Below, one piece after another: positions 33,035 through 42,195 of a DNA stretch of 64,000 nucleotides. The stretch comes from Dehalococcoidia bacterium (GTDB taxonomy: Bacteria > Chloroflexota > Dehalococcoidia > SM23-28-2 > RBG-16-64-32): NCBI GenBank assembly GCA_030649945.1, contig JAUSFE010000125.1, positions 49,366 to 113,365 on the forward strand, in the 5' to 3' direction. How positions within the stretch are numbered: position 1 is the first letter of the stretch; every line of letters begins with the position of its first letter. A program made the translations under genes and the position numbers. The notes under the pieces are model-generated. The model saw only the letters and a program-made list of their open reading frames with translations, was not told the origin of the DNA and ran no database searches.

Positions 33035-33762
33035 ATATAGTTCTGGTCGTAGGGGAAAGGCCAGAACAGGCGAGTTCGTTGGCGGAACGACTTGGGATCC
33101 TCGGCGTAGAGGCGATCCCGTCGGCTCGAGAATGGAAACTCGCCGTTCGGTGCCTGACCAGCCATAAGGTATCGCTAATACTGCTGGACGTTGGCGACGA
33201 CGCCGGGTCTCGCGAGTTCTTCGAGCTCGTCCGTGAAGTAACGGATATCCCGATCGTGGCGCGGGGCAGCGTCGCCCTGGCTGAACAAGCCGTGTGGTAC
33301 CTGAATAATGGAGCGGTAGACTACGTTTCCCGGACGATCCCGTCGGCCGTCCTGGTCGCCAAGATCAGCTCGTTCCTGCAGGCCGTGACGGCCGGCGCCA
33401 ACACTGGGTACATCCGTCTGGGCGATCTGGCGATAGACCTGGACCATTACTCCGTGACTCGTTCCGGCCAGGGCGTCGCCTTGACCCCGATCGAATTCCG
33501 ATTGCTTCGTGTTCTGGCCGAGAACGCCGGCAAAGCATGCAGTCACCAGGTACTGCTGGACCGAGTATGGGGCTCAGAGTTCCGGGACTGCTCTCATTAC
33601 CTGCGGCTGTACATGGGATATTTGCGGCAGAAGCTGGAGGACGATCCGAAGAGGCCCAAGATCCTGTTGACGGAGTGGGGCTACGGCTACCGGCTCGTCG
33701 ACGCCCAAAAGCAGGACGCCCGGGCCCTGCGGCGGGTGAGCTTCCGATCGGCGACCGGCTAG
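33031..33762 (+). CDS. OmpR-type regulator with atypical receiver
   Basis: The 243-aa protein has a receiver-like domain (1-120) and a clear winged helix (VALTPIEFRLLRVLAENAGK, HYLRLYMGYLRQKLEDDPKR, GYGYRLV). The receiver keeps Asp53 (LILLDV) but the acidic pair is VGER rather than D-D/E, the switch Thr/Ser position reads ARGS, and the conserved Lys is Arg (DYVSRTIP). Phosphorylation by a kinase is therefore doubtful, and no kinase adjoins it. It is the likely regulator of the Tad operon. The GTG start overlaps the preceding mini-ORF. Confidence 0.87.
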   Translation: MNIVLVVGERPEQASSLAERLGILGVEAIPSAREWKLAVRCLTSHKVSLILLDVGDDAGSREFFELVREVTDIPIVARGSVALAEQAVWYLNNGAVDYVSRTIPSAVLVAKISSFLQAVTAGANTGYIRLGDLAIDLDHYSVTRSGQGVALTPIEFRLLRVLAENAGKACSHQVLLDRVWGSEFRDCSHYLRLYMGYLRQKLEDDPKRPKILLTEWGYGYRLVDAQKQDARALRRVSFRSATG

Positions 33763-33788
33763 AACAGCTGCCTCCGACGGTTCAGCGC

Positions 33789-35333
33789 GTGTCCCGCTAC
33801 GACCGCAACATTCGCAGCGTCTGCTGCCGAGTATTGGTTGCAGTCGTTACGGTCTTGGCCTGCTCGTTGCTGAGCGCTGCCACGAGTATGGCGAGTGTTA
33901 GCGCGCAGTCCACCAGCCTTCAGATCACTTCGATCAGCACCGAAGGCTGGCCTTTGATTGACGCGACGGTTGCGGTTGTCGATGGGTCGGGACAACCGAT
34001 TACCGGATTGCCACCGCAAGCCTTCTCTGCAACGCTGGCCGGTGCGGACCTGAAGCTAACGGGGCTACAAACCACGAGCGATCCAGGTATCGGGGTTGCT
34101 GTGGTGCTCGCATTCGACGTGAGCGGAAGCATGGCCGGTCCTCCACTGGAGAATGCGCGGGCCGCCGGCCAGGCCCTGATCGCCCAGCTTGGGCCGTCTG
34201 ATCAGGCTGCCGTTGTTACGTTCGCGGACCAGCCGGTTGTGATTCAGCAATTCACCGCGGACAAGGATGCTCTCGGTGTCGCTGTCAACGGACTCGCGGC
34301 TGGTGGCAACACGAGCCTCTACGCCGGTGTCCAGGAGAGCGTGCGGCTTGCCGATACTGCCCCACTCCCCCGACGCGCCGTCGTGCTCCTTTCTGATGGT
34401 TACAACTACGGCGTCGAGGTGGTCGACCCCGCGCCATCTTTGGCCGCTGTCAGCGAAAGTTCAGTCCTCTTCATGAGTGTCGGGCTGGGATATGCTATCG
34501 ATCAGGATTACCTTTCGCAGCTAGCCACCCTGGGCCGGGGCCAATTCAGCGTCGCGCCGGCGCCAGAGGACCTGACGGCGCTGTACCGGACCGCGGCGGA
34601 CGTCCTGCGCCAGCAATATGTCCTGACGCTCGACGCTGGGTCGCTCGATCCTCACGTAGCCCATGGGGGCACTCTGCGTATCCAGACCACCGCGGGTGGC
34701 GGCGTGCTGGCGGGCGAAGCCACGATAGCACTGCCCGCAGCGCTGCTTGCGACGCCGGTAATACCGGTGACGCCGCCCCAAGCGCCGCCTCCGGCCCCGG
34801 AAGCAACCACCGCCTCGCCCGGCGAGGACTCGCTGCTCCCGTACGCGCTCGTGGCCGCCGCGGGTGCCGCCGCCATGGCCGTGGGTGGCACGCTGGTCTG
34901 GCGACGCCGGCGGCTGGTTCCGGTCGCGCAGGCGCCGGACGCTGAGACCCAGGGGCCGGAGCGCTTCGATAGGGACAGCCGGCCGGTCTCCTTCCCCACG
35001 ATTCAGCGGGCGGTGGCGAATGGCGCGCCGGGCGCCTGGCTTGAGGTTTCGCCCGGTAACCTGGTGCCGCTGGGAGATACCCCGGTCACCGTCGGCTTCG
35101 GCTCAGACTGCATGGTGATGCTCGGCAATGAGCCCTCCGCGCGCACGGAACGGGCGCGCATCTGGCGTCGCGAAGGCAACTACATGCTGCACAACCTGTC
35201 GCGCGTCGGTGGCGTCTCCATCAGCGGCCGTGCCGTCACCTGGGCAGTCCTCGAAGACGGCGACGAGATCGACATTGGGGGCTGCAAGCTCCTTTTCCGG
35301 GACGCGTTGGCCGGCGGCACCGCCAAAATCTAA
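33789..35333 (+). CDS. Secreted VWA protein with TM and FHA-like cytoplasmic end
   Basis: From the GTG at 33789 (514 aa): signal peptide (VLVAVVTVLACSLLSAATSMASVSA), a beta domain, a VWA domain with a complete MIDAS (FDVSGSM, NTSLYAG, LLSDG), a Pro-rich stretch, a TM (LLPYALVAAAGAAAMAVGGTLVW) with RRRR after it, and an FHA-like C-terminal domain (GDTPVTVGFGSDC, RIWRREGNYMLHNLSRVGGVSISG). The outside VWA could bind pilus or surface ligands while the inside FHA-like domain reads phospho-Thr or packs on partners. The track start at 33537 overlaps the regulator and is not needed. Confidence 0.8.
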   Translation: MSRYDRNIRSVCCRVLVAVVTVLACSLLSAATSMASVSAQSTSLQITSISTEGWPLIDATVAVVDGSGQPITGLPPQAFSATLAGADLKLTGLQTTSDPGIGVAVVLAFDVSGSMAGPPLENARAAGQALIAQLGPSDQAAVVTFADQPVVIQQFTADKDALGVAVNGLAAGGNTSLYAGVQESVRLADTAPLPRRAVVLLSDGYNYGVEVVDPAPSLAAVSESSVLFMSVGLGYAIDQDYLSQLATLGRGQFSVAPAPEDLTALYRTAADVLRQQYVLTLDAGSLDPHVAHGGTLRIQTTAGGGVLAGEATIALPAALLATPVIPVTPPQAPPPAPEATTASPGEDSLLPYALVAAAGAAAMAVGGTLVWRRRRLVPVAQAPDAETQGPERFDRDSRPVSFPTIQRAVANGAPGAWLEVSPGNLVPLGDTPVTVGFGSDCMVMLGNEPSARTERARIWRREGNYMLHNLSRVGGVSISGRAVTWAVLEDGDEIDIGGCKLLFRDALAGGTAKI

Positions 35334-35499
35334 CACTTTTCTTGAACCTTTCATATCTCTCGAGCAAGTGACCGCGGGTAGAATGACGCTAAAACGGAAG
35401 TGGATTGGGCGCGGACCAATCCAGAAGGGGGTGAACCACGGGAGTAATCCAGCCATAACCGGCCCCATCAACCCAGCCTATGTCTGAAGGAGGACCTTA

Positions 35500-35715
35500 A
35501 TGTTCACCATGATCAACGCACTCAGCTTTTGGCTGAAGGCGCACATCCGCAGCGAGCGCGGCCAGGACCTGATCGAGTACGCCCTGCTGGGCGGCCTCAT
35601 CGCCGGCGCCCTGCTTGCCGCCGCCGTACTTACCGGTATGACCGATGCGGTCAAGGGTATGGCTACCGGCATCGGCGAGTGCATCGACTTCGACGGCACG
35701 GACTGCCTGCCGTAA
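35500..35715 (+). CDS. flp: Flp-type major pilin
   Basis: The 71-aa prepilin has the Flp cleavage motif SERG-QDLIEYALL (Glu at +5, Tyr at +6) and a hydrophobic helix of about 20 residues, then a short tail with two cysteines (GECIDF, TDCLP) that could form a disulfide. AAGGAGG lies 9 nt upstream of the ATG. The 166-nt gap before it may hold a separate promoter for high expression of the pilin; I see no clear consensus. Confidence 0.93.
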   Translation: MFTMINALSFWLKAHIRSERGQDLIEYALLGGLIAGALLAAAVLTGMTDAVKGMATGIGECIDFDGTDCLP

Positions 35716-35781
35716 ACTAGTCGAAGGTGAGGACGGGGTGGCGGCGGCGTTGCCGCCGCCACCCCCAGTCACATTCTGCCC

Positions 35782-36249
35782 ATGATCCAACGCATCCGGA
35801 CGAAAGCGCGAAGCGAACGAGGGCAGGCTCTCATCGAGTTTGCTCTGCTCTTCCCGTTTCTCATGATGTTCCTCTTCGTGCTCCTGGACTTCGGCATCGC
35901 CATCGACAGACGAGTTGTCATCCAACACGCCGTCCGCGAGGGCGCGCGCCAGGGGGCGATCGGGCGGCCGGAGTCGGAGATTGAGACAGTTGTAATCAAC
36001 CAATCGCAAGATGTCCTCGACGCGACAGAGATAGCCATCTGCTTCGTCGATGGCCCTGATGCCAACACCTACCCAGGCAATGTCGGTGACAACGTCCGGG
36101 TCAGCGCGAACTACGTGTACTCGTTCGCGGCGGTGAGCGGACAGCTCTTGCGCCCGCTTGGAGTAGACCCGGACGACTTCGAGATAGTGATGAACCCGCA
36201 CGGTGAAGCGAGACTGGAACGCTCTGTAACCGGCGCCACAAGCTGCTAG
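35782..36249 (+). CDS. tadE: TadE-like pseudopilin
   Basis: The 155-aa minor pilin has the SERG-QALIEFALLFPFLMMFLFVLLDFGIAI processing site and TM helix, then an extracytoplasmic domain (VIQHAVREGARQGAIG, DNVRVSANYVYSFA). The prepilin peptidase upstream should cleave it. It is followed 3 nt later by the TadG-like gene. Confidence 0.9.
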   Translation: MIQRIRTKARSERGQALIEFALLFPFLMMFLFVLLDFGIAIDRRVVIQHAVREGARQGAIGRPESEIETVVINQSQDVLDATEIAICFVDGPDANTYPGNVGDNVRVSANYVYSFAAVSGQLLRPLGVDPDDFEIVMNPHGEARLERSVTGATSC

Positions 36250-36252
36250 AGT

Positions 36253-37707
36253 ATGACCATGAGACGCAGGCGAGGCTCCGGCGAGCGCGGGCAGGTGATC
36301 ATCCTTGCCCTTCTCGTGATAACAGTGACCTTCGTCGTGGGCGCGATCGCCGTGGACCTGACCCTGTGGCTCAGCGAACGGCGGGGCGCGCAGACGGATG
36401 CTGACTTCTCGGCGCTCGCCGGCGCCTTCGAACTGCTAGACCCCGACGCCAGCGCCGGCGACGCGATCCAGGCGGCGACCGATAACCTGGACGCCAACGA
36501 CGAGCAACTCAACGCCAGTCTCGCCCAGCCCATCGCGGTGGACGACAGTTGCTACGACCGCGGCGTAAACGACGCCGTGACAGTAGACGTCCGGCACGAT
36601 TCGCGTGCCCTTTTCTTTGACATCTTCGGGGTTACAGACCCAGACATCGGCGCGCATGCCAAGGCCTGTGCCGGTGCTGTCCAGGCTCCACCCAACCTCG
36701 TGCCGTTCGAGATATGGGATGACCCAGGACCATGCTTCGACACCACCGAGAAGCCCATCTTCACCGCCATGTGCCCGATCGAACTCGGCGCCCAGGGCGA
36801 CGGCTCGGACCGCGGCATACTCGACCTGGATGCACCCGACGACTACTGCAGCGACGGTGGCGGATCCGGCGACATCGCGGACGTGATCGAAAACGCGGCG
36901 GCTGGCATCTGCTTGATCAATGAGAACCCTTCCGCCGCCTGTGGGAGCGGTCCGTGGTACGACTGCGTTGCCGTACAGAACGGCAACCCTAAGAAGGTGC
37001 TGGACGGCGTAAACGCCCGCGTAATCAAGGATGGGGGCTGCGACACGGGCGGCGTACCAGGCGTGGATGACTTTTTCGAGACCGTGATCCTGGCCATCGA
37101 CCGCGGCAGTCCGTACAACAGCATCTACGAGGCCAAAGATTGCGATTCTGCCACGGCCGGCATACAGGCCAGTCCTCGCCTTGTCTCGATCGTCGTGCTT
37201 GAGGAGGACCCGCCAAACGGACTCTCAGGTGCCGGCTATCCGATCGTCGCGTTCGCCGGCTTCTACATCGCGGGCTGTGCCGCCGAGGGCGACCCTGTTG
37301 ACGACGAGTCAGACCTTGATCCGGACTGCAACGCTCCCGGAATCAGGCGCCTTGAGCCTACCGAGGACTTGTACGTGGCGGCGCCTGGCTTCGGCCCCCT
37401 TCGCGCTCCCAACGCCTGTCACGGCGGGCGGCCCCCACACGGGGTGCAGACCTCCTGCCCGCCCACGCCATCACCATCACCCAGTCCCACGCCAACCCCG
37501 ACGCCCACACCGAGCCCAGTCGCGACAGACACACCATCACCGACGCCGCCGGGGCCAACGCCGACACCGGGCCCTGGCCCCTCCAGCTGCGGCTCCCCCG
37601 GCCACTGCGTGGTCTATGGGCGCTTCGTCAACCTGATCATATCTAACGCCGACATCGGCACACCATCGGACCAAACAACTCTATTCGGCATTTCACTGGT
37701 GGAATGA
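36253..37707 (+). CDS. tadG: TadG-like surface protein with Thr/Pro-rich tail
   Basis: The 484-aa protein has an N-terminal RRGSGERGQVIILALLVITVTFVVGAIAVDLTLWLSERRGAQ-type segment split here as GERGQVIILALLV and a TM, as in Tad-locus TadG proteins. The body is acidic and Cys-rich (at least 12 Cys), suggesting disulfides outside the cell. Residues about 415-450 are a PSPTPTPTPTPSP repeat, a likely wall-spanning or glycosylated stalk. The pseudopilin Glu+5 is missing, so processing is uncertain. A VWA domain, present in some TadG proteins, is not evident here but is found in the 33.8-kb protein. Confidence 0.82.
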   Translation: MTMRRRRGSGERGQVIILALLVITVTFVVGAIAVDLTLWLSERRGAQTDADFSALAGAFELLDPDASAGDAIQAATDNLDANDEQLNASLAQPIAVDDSCYDRGVNDAVTVDVRHDSRALFFDIFGVTDPDIGAHAKACAGAVQAPPNLVPFEIWDDPGPCFDTTEKPIFTAMCPIELGAQGDGSDRGILDLDAPDDYCSDGGGSGDIADVIENAAAGICLINENPSAACGSGPWYDCVAVQNGNPKKVLDGVNARVIKDGGCDTGGVPGVDDFFETVILAIDRGSPYNSIYEAKDCDSATAGIQASPRLVSIVVLEEDPPNGLSGAGYPIVAFAGFYIAGCAAEGDPVDDESDLDPDCNAPGIRRLEPTEDLYVAAPGFGPLRAPNACHGGRPPHGVQTSCPPTPSPSPSPTPTPTPTPSPVATDTPSPTPPGPTPTPGPGPSSCGSPGHCVVYGRFVNLIISNADIGTPSDQTTLFGISLVE

Positions 37708-37725
37708 ACAAGGAGGGGGTCAGCA

Positions 37726-38559
37726 ATGGCCAGGATTGAACAACTGAAACTCGCGGGATCGAATAGAGCGCTGCTGCTGCTCGCGCTGATAGCCGGTCTA
37801 GTAGCCGCGGTCGTGGTCTTCATCGCCGTGAGCAACGGCGGAGACGATAACGCGAACCCGGCGGGTGTGTCTGATAACGTGACTAGCGCCCTGATCGCCA
37901 CGCAAAGTATTTCAGTGGGAACGGAGATCACCAGCGACATGGTGAAGATCGTTAGTGTACCGAACGACCTGCTGGTGTCAGGGGCGTACGCCGACTCTGA
38001 ACTGGTCGTCGGGGACGTGGCCAGGGTCGCGATCGCCCAGGGCGAACAGATAACCAGCAACAAGGTCGGCATCGCCGTGCCGGACAAGGGGCTTTCGGGC
38101 GTTCTCCCGCTGGGCATGCGCGCAATCGGCGTCAATGTGGAGCAAGTAACCGCGGTGGGCGGGCTGCTTCTCCCGGGCGATCATGTGGACATCGTTGCCA
38201 CCTACAAGATAAAGCGAGCGCCAGGTCTGGCCGAGGACGAGTACATCCTTCGCACGGAGACCATACTGCAGAACGTAGAGATCCTCTCGGTCGGGCAGGA
38301 GGCGCAAGAGGCCTCCGCTCGGATCGACACCTCTGCCGACCCGAGCACAACCAACCCGAGCTACACCAGCGGTGATCTTCCAGACAACGTTGAAGAGCAG
38401 CCCAGGGCCAACACGATCACGGTCGCGCTGAGTCTTGCTGACGCGCAGTTGCTGATCTCGTTTCAACAGCGCGCCGATCAGGTCTGGGCCGCGGAACGCG
38501 CATTTGGTGAAACGGCGCGGGCTGAGATTCCGCCGCACGAAGTGATTCTGGTCGAGTAG
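37726..38559 (+). CDS. cpaB: Flp pilus assembly protein CpaB/RcpC
   Basis: The 277-aa protein has one N-terminal TM (ALLLLALIAGLVAAVVVFIAV), then a SAF domain (ALIATQSISVGTEITSDMVKIV) and the CpaB core (VLPLGMRAIGVNVEQVTAVGGLLLPGDHVDIVATY), with a C-terminal TITVALSLADAQLLISFQQR. It stabilises the pilus channel in known systems; no RcpA/CpaC secretin partner exists here. AAGGAGGGGG precedes the ATG. Confidence 0.92.
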   Translation: MARIEQLKLAGSNRALLLLALIAGLVAAVVVFIAVSNGGDDNANPAGVSDNVTSALIATQSISVGTEITSDMVKIVSVPNDLLVSGAYADSELVVGDVARVAIAQGEQITSNKVGIAVPDKGLSGVLPLGMRAIGVNVEQVTAVGGLLLPGDHVDIVATYKIKRAPGLAEDEYILRTETILQNVEILSVGQEAQEASARIDTSADPSTTNPSYTSGDLPDNVEEQPRANTITVALSLADAQLLISFQQRADQVWAAERAFGETARAEIPPHEVILVE

Positions 38560-38598
38560 TGATCTTCAGGCGCGAGAATAAGAAGGGAATGGGGACGC

Positions 38599-39837
38599 AT
38601 GGCCAGGGTTCCTGAAGTCCTGATCGTTGACCAGGACCCGGCAGCCCGGTTCGAGGTGAAGCAGCTCGTCCGCGGGGCCCAGCTGGGGTTCGCCGGCGAG
38701 GCCGGCCTTGGCACGGAGGCGGTCTCGCTCGCCAGCGAAGCGAAGCCGGACGTCATCATCTGCGGGATGAGCCGCCCACCCGCGCGCTCGCTGCAGACGA
38801 TCGAGGCTCTGCTCGACGTGCTGCCCGAGACCCCGATTATCGCGTACGCCCGCGAGGAAGAAGTGGACGTAGTGCGCCAGGCGATGCTGGCCGGCGCGCG
38901 CGATTTCTTCCAGATCCCGGCGGAGGTCGAGCGTCTCGTAGATTCGATACGCTCGGTGCTCGAATCTGAAGAGCGCAAACGCCTGCGGCTGTCGGGTCAG
39001 TCGAAGGGCATCGGGCCCAAGGGCCTCGTGATCGCCATCTTCGGCGCCAAGGGCGGCGTCGGCAAGACCACGATCGCCACCAACCTTGGCCTCGCGCTGG
39101 CCGGCAACCTCGGCCAGTCGGTCGTGCTCGTGGACGGAGACAACAGCTTCGGTGATGTCGCGGCGATGCTGGATATGCGCCCGGACCGCAGCGTCGTCGA
39201 CTTCATCCGCGACACTGACAAGATCGACAGGACCAACGTCACCGAATACTTGATGCGCCACCCGAGCGGCCTCTGGGTCTTGCCTGCGCCCCGCGAGAGC
39301 CTGATGTGGCGGTCGGTGTCACCGGACGCCTTCCGCAAAGTGCTCAACATAGTCGCACGCCGGTTCGACATCGTGCTGGTGGACTCCGCAGCGATGCTCA
39401 GCGATCTGGCGTTGGCGATCCTGGACGAGGCCAACATGGTGCTCTGGGTGACCTCCACTGACTTCTCCAGCATCAACAACTCGCTCCTCGGGTTGGAGGC
39501 GCTGCAGCAGATCTCTTATCCCGAAGCGCGCATCCGCCTCGTACTGAACGTGACTTCACCAGATGACGGCGTCCGGCCGGCCAAGATCGAAACAGTGCTG
39601 AAGCGGGACTTCTTCTGGTCCATCCCGTATGACAGGGATATCCGGATCGGGGCCCAAGTGGGCAACGCGGCGGTAATCGCGAGCCCGGGCGGCAACGGCG
39701 CGCGCACCCTGATTCAACTCGCCCAGGCCCTTACCGGCGGCAGCGCCCCGGCAGCGCCGCGCCCGACTCGATCGTTCAGATTTTTCAAGCGTCGGGAACC
39801 AGCACCAGAGCCCGTTGTAGAGCAGGAGGGGGGATAA
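38599..39837 (+). CDS. cpaE: CpaE/TadZ-like ATPase with degenerate receiver
   Basis: The 412-aa protein joins a receiver-like N-domain (1-125) to a MinD/ParA-type ATPase (from about 135). The receiver has lost its phospho-Asp (VIICGMSRPP; Gly instead). The ATPase has the deviant Walker A FGAKGGVGKTTIATNL and VLVDGDNSFGDVAAML. In other systems TadZ/CpaE localises the pilus machine to the pole. It lies 4 nt before cpaF. Confidence 0.93.
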   Translation: MARVPEVLIVDQDPAARFEVKQLVRGAQLGFAGEAGLGTEAVSLASEAKPDVIICGMSRPPARSLQTIEALLDVLPETPIIAYAREEEVDVVRQAMLAGARDFFQIPAEVERLVDSIRSVLESEERKRLRLSGQSKGIGPKGLVIAIFGAKGGVGKTTIATNLGLALAGNLGQSVVLVDGDNSFGDVAAMLDMRPDRSVVDFIRDTDKIDRTNVTEYLMRHPSGLWVLPAPRESLMWRSVSPDAFRKVLNIVARRFDIVLVDSAAMLSDLALAILDEANMVLWVTSTDFSSINNSLLGLEALQQISYPEARIRLVLNVTSPDDGVRPAKIETVLKRDFFWSIPYDRDIRIGAQVGNAAVIASPGGNGARTLIQLAQALTGGSAPAAPRPTRSFRFFKRREPAPEPVVEQEGG

Positions 39838-39841
39838 ACAC

Positions 39842-41212
39842 ATGGTGTCGCCAAAGCAACAGGAAGATAAACCAGAATCGGAATGGACCATACCGTCCCG
39901 GCTGACCGACCAGGTCGCCGTCAATGACTTCGCCCCCCTGTCCGCTGAAGACGAAGAGGTAGTGCAGAAGGTGCACACCCGAGTCATCCAGGACATGGAT
40001 CTGTCCGCGGTCGAGCGTCTCGGACCATCGCGAGGGCGCGAGGCTATCGAACAGGGCGTACGGACACTTCTAGCCGAAGTCGCTGCGCACCTCTACGGGG
40101 AGCGCAAGGAGATGGTCATCCGGCGCGTAATAGACGACGCCGTTGGCCTCGGCCCGCTGGAGCCGCTCATCCAGGACAAGTCGATCTCCGAGGTCATGGT
40201 CAACGCCCCGGACGAGATCTACTTCGAGCGCGACGGCATCATCTATCTGTCTGCGCTGCGATTCCGCAACGTGGACCACATCATGCTCGTCATCGACCGA
40301 ATCATCTCGCCGCTCGGGCGGCGCGTGGACGAGTCGTCGCCATTCGTGGACGCCCGCCTGCCCGACGGTTCGCGTGTCAATATCATCATTCCGCCGCTAA
40401 TACCCCGCTCGCCGGTCGTCACCATCCGCAAGTTCCGCCCCGACAAGTACTCCATGGAGGACCTCGTCGGGAACGGCACGCTGACCCCGGAGGTGTGCGA
40501 CTTCCTGCGTGCCAGCGTGCAACTGCGCCTGAACATGGTGATCTCCGGCGGAAGCGGTACCGGCAAGACCACCGTGCTGAACGCGCTCTCCGCATTCATC
40601 CCAGAGCGTGAGCGCATCGTGACCATCGAAGACCCCATCGAGCTCAAGCTCCAGCAGCGTCACGTCATCAGCGCGGAGGCCCGGCCGCCCAACATCGAGG
40701 GCAAGAACGAAGTGACGCAGCGCGACTTGCTGCGAAACACCCTGCGCATGCGCCCGGACCGCATCATCGTCGGCGAGGTGCGTGGACCGGAAGCGTTCGA
40801 CATGATGCAGGCGATGAATACCGGCCACGAAGGATCCCTCACGACCGTGCACGCGAACTCCTCCCGCGACGCGCTGGCGCGAATCGAGAACATGGTCCTC
40901 ATGGCGGGCTTCGACCTCCCGACGCGTGCAATCCGCGAGCAGATGGCGGCAGCCTTCCACCTGATCATTCACCTCGCGCGGTTCGCGGACGGCGCTCGCC
41001 GCATCATCAACATCAGCGAGGTCGTCGGTATGGAAGAGGCCACCGTCACGATGCAGGACCTCTTCGTGTTCGAAACGACATCGATCGCCGAGGACGGCCG
41101 GATCATGGGCGAACTCACGAGCACGGGAATCGTTCCCACGTTCGCCGACCGGTTCGCCAAGGCCGGGGTGCCGCTGGAGTCCATCCTGCCGAACATTGGC
41201 CGGTGGGCCTGA
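39842..41212 (+). CDS. cpaF: CpaF/TadA secretion ATPase
   Basis: Hexameric type II/IV secretion ATPase that powers Flp pilus assembly. The 456-aa protein has an N-terminal helical domain, [18 protein letters not shown], Walker [16 protein letters not shown], the Asp box ([10 protein letters not shown]), Walker B ([20 protein letters not shown]) and the His box [12 protein letters not shown]. Full length for the family. Its TGA shares a base with the ATG of tadB (TGATG). Confidence 0.96.
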   Translation: MVSPKQQEDKPESEWTIPSRLTDQVAVNDFAPLSAEDEEVVQKVHTRVIQDMDLSAVERLGPSRGREAIEQGVRTLLAEVAAHLYGERKEMVIRRVIDDAVGLGPLEPLIQDKSISEVMVNAPDEIYFERDGIIYLSALRFRNVDHIMLVIDRIISPLGRRVDESSPFVDARLPDGSRVNIIIPPLIPRSPVVTIRKFRPDKYSMEDLVGNGTLTPEVCDFLRASVQLRLNMVISGGSGTGKTTVLNALSAFIPERERIVTIEDPIELKLQQRHVISAEARPPNIEGKNEVTQRDLLRNTLRMRPDRIIVGEVRGPEAFDMMQAMNTGHEGSLTTVHANSSRDALARIENMVLMAGFDLPTRAIREQMAAAFHLIIHLARFADGARRIINISEVVGMEEATVTMQDLFVFETTSIAEDGRIMGELTSTGIVPTFADRFAKAGVPLESILPNIGRWA

Positions 41213-42183
41213 TGACCCTGGCGATCATCGCGTCCACCCTGGCGTTCGTGGCAGTCGCCGCGCTAATTCTGGCCGTCACCTCGATTTCGCCAGCCAGACG
41301 CGCAGAGGCTCGCCTCTCACGCCTGGACCGGACAAAGGAAAAGGAATCGACGCCAGTAGAGAACGTCCTGCGGACGGACACTGGCACGTTCCCACTACTG
41401 CGCGGTTTCACCACCGGAAACGCCTGGTCCGCCCGGACGGCGCAAGACCTGGCCCAGGCGGGCTGGGGTCTCAAGGTCAGCGAGTACCTCCTCATCAGGA
41501 TATTCGCCGCCGCCGCCGCACTGATCCTCGGCGCCCTGTTGTTGGGTAGCGCAGGCCCGGGAGGTGTGCTCATCGCGATAATCCTGGGCGCAGTTGGCTT
41601 TATGCTCCCCGCCGTGCTACTGCGCTACTACCGCTCGCGCAGGCAGCGGGCGATCAACGGCCAGCTGGCGGAGATGCTATCGCTGCTCTCGAACTCACTC
41701 CGGTCCGGATTTGCCTTCACGCAGGCCGTGGAACTCGCGGCGAAGCAGCTGGGCCCTCCGATTACTCAGGAGTTGGAGCGCTTCTTACACGACATCTCTC
41801 TCGGAGCGCCGACCGATGTCGCCCTGCAGCAGATGGCCGACCGCACCGGCAGCTACGACCTCGACATGATGGTTTCGAGCATTATGATCCAACGCAACAC
41901 CGGCGGCAATCTCTCCGAGATCCTGGACAACGTCGCGGACACGATCCGCGAACGAGAGCGGCTCCAGGGAGAGATCCGCGCCTTGACGTCCTCGCAGCGA
42001 TTTACGGGTTTAGTGCTCTCTGTCTATCCCATATTCCTGGGGGCCCTGTTCTTCGCTCTGGCGCCGGGGACCTGGAAGGTGCTCTTCGAATCAGAGCTGG
42101 GGCGCATTCTGCTCATCTCGGCCGCTACGCTGCAGGTGATGGGGATGATAACCATTCGCCGCATTCTGGCGCTGGAAGTGTAG
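41212..42183 (+). CDS. tadB: TadB-like inner-membrane platform protein
   Basis: The 323-aa protein has a T2SSF/TadB domain: N-terminal TM, two TMs near 100-145, the cytoplasmic LLSNSLRSGFAFTQAVELAAKQ helix bundle with TGSYDLDMMVSSIMIQRNTGGNL, and a C-terminal TM. I use ATG 41212 rather than the GTG at 41203 because of the exact TGATG coupling with cpaF. Confidence 0.94.
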   Translation: MTLAIIASTLAFVAVAALILAVTSISPARRAEARLSRLDRTKEKESTPVENVLRTDTGTFPLLRGFTTGNAWSARTAQDLAQAGWGLKVSEYLLIRIFAAAAALILGALLLGSAGPGGVLIAIILGAVGFMLPAVLLRYYRSRRQRAINGQLAEMLSLLSNSLRSGFAFTQAVELAAKQLGPPITQELERFLHDISLGAPTDVALQQMADRTGSYDLDMMVSSIMIQRNTGGNLSEILDNVADTIRERERLQGEIRALTSSQRFTGLVLSVYPIFLGALFFALAPGTWKVLFESELGRILLISAATLQVMGMITIRRILALEV

Positions 42184-42195
42184 GGGGGTGATTCC

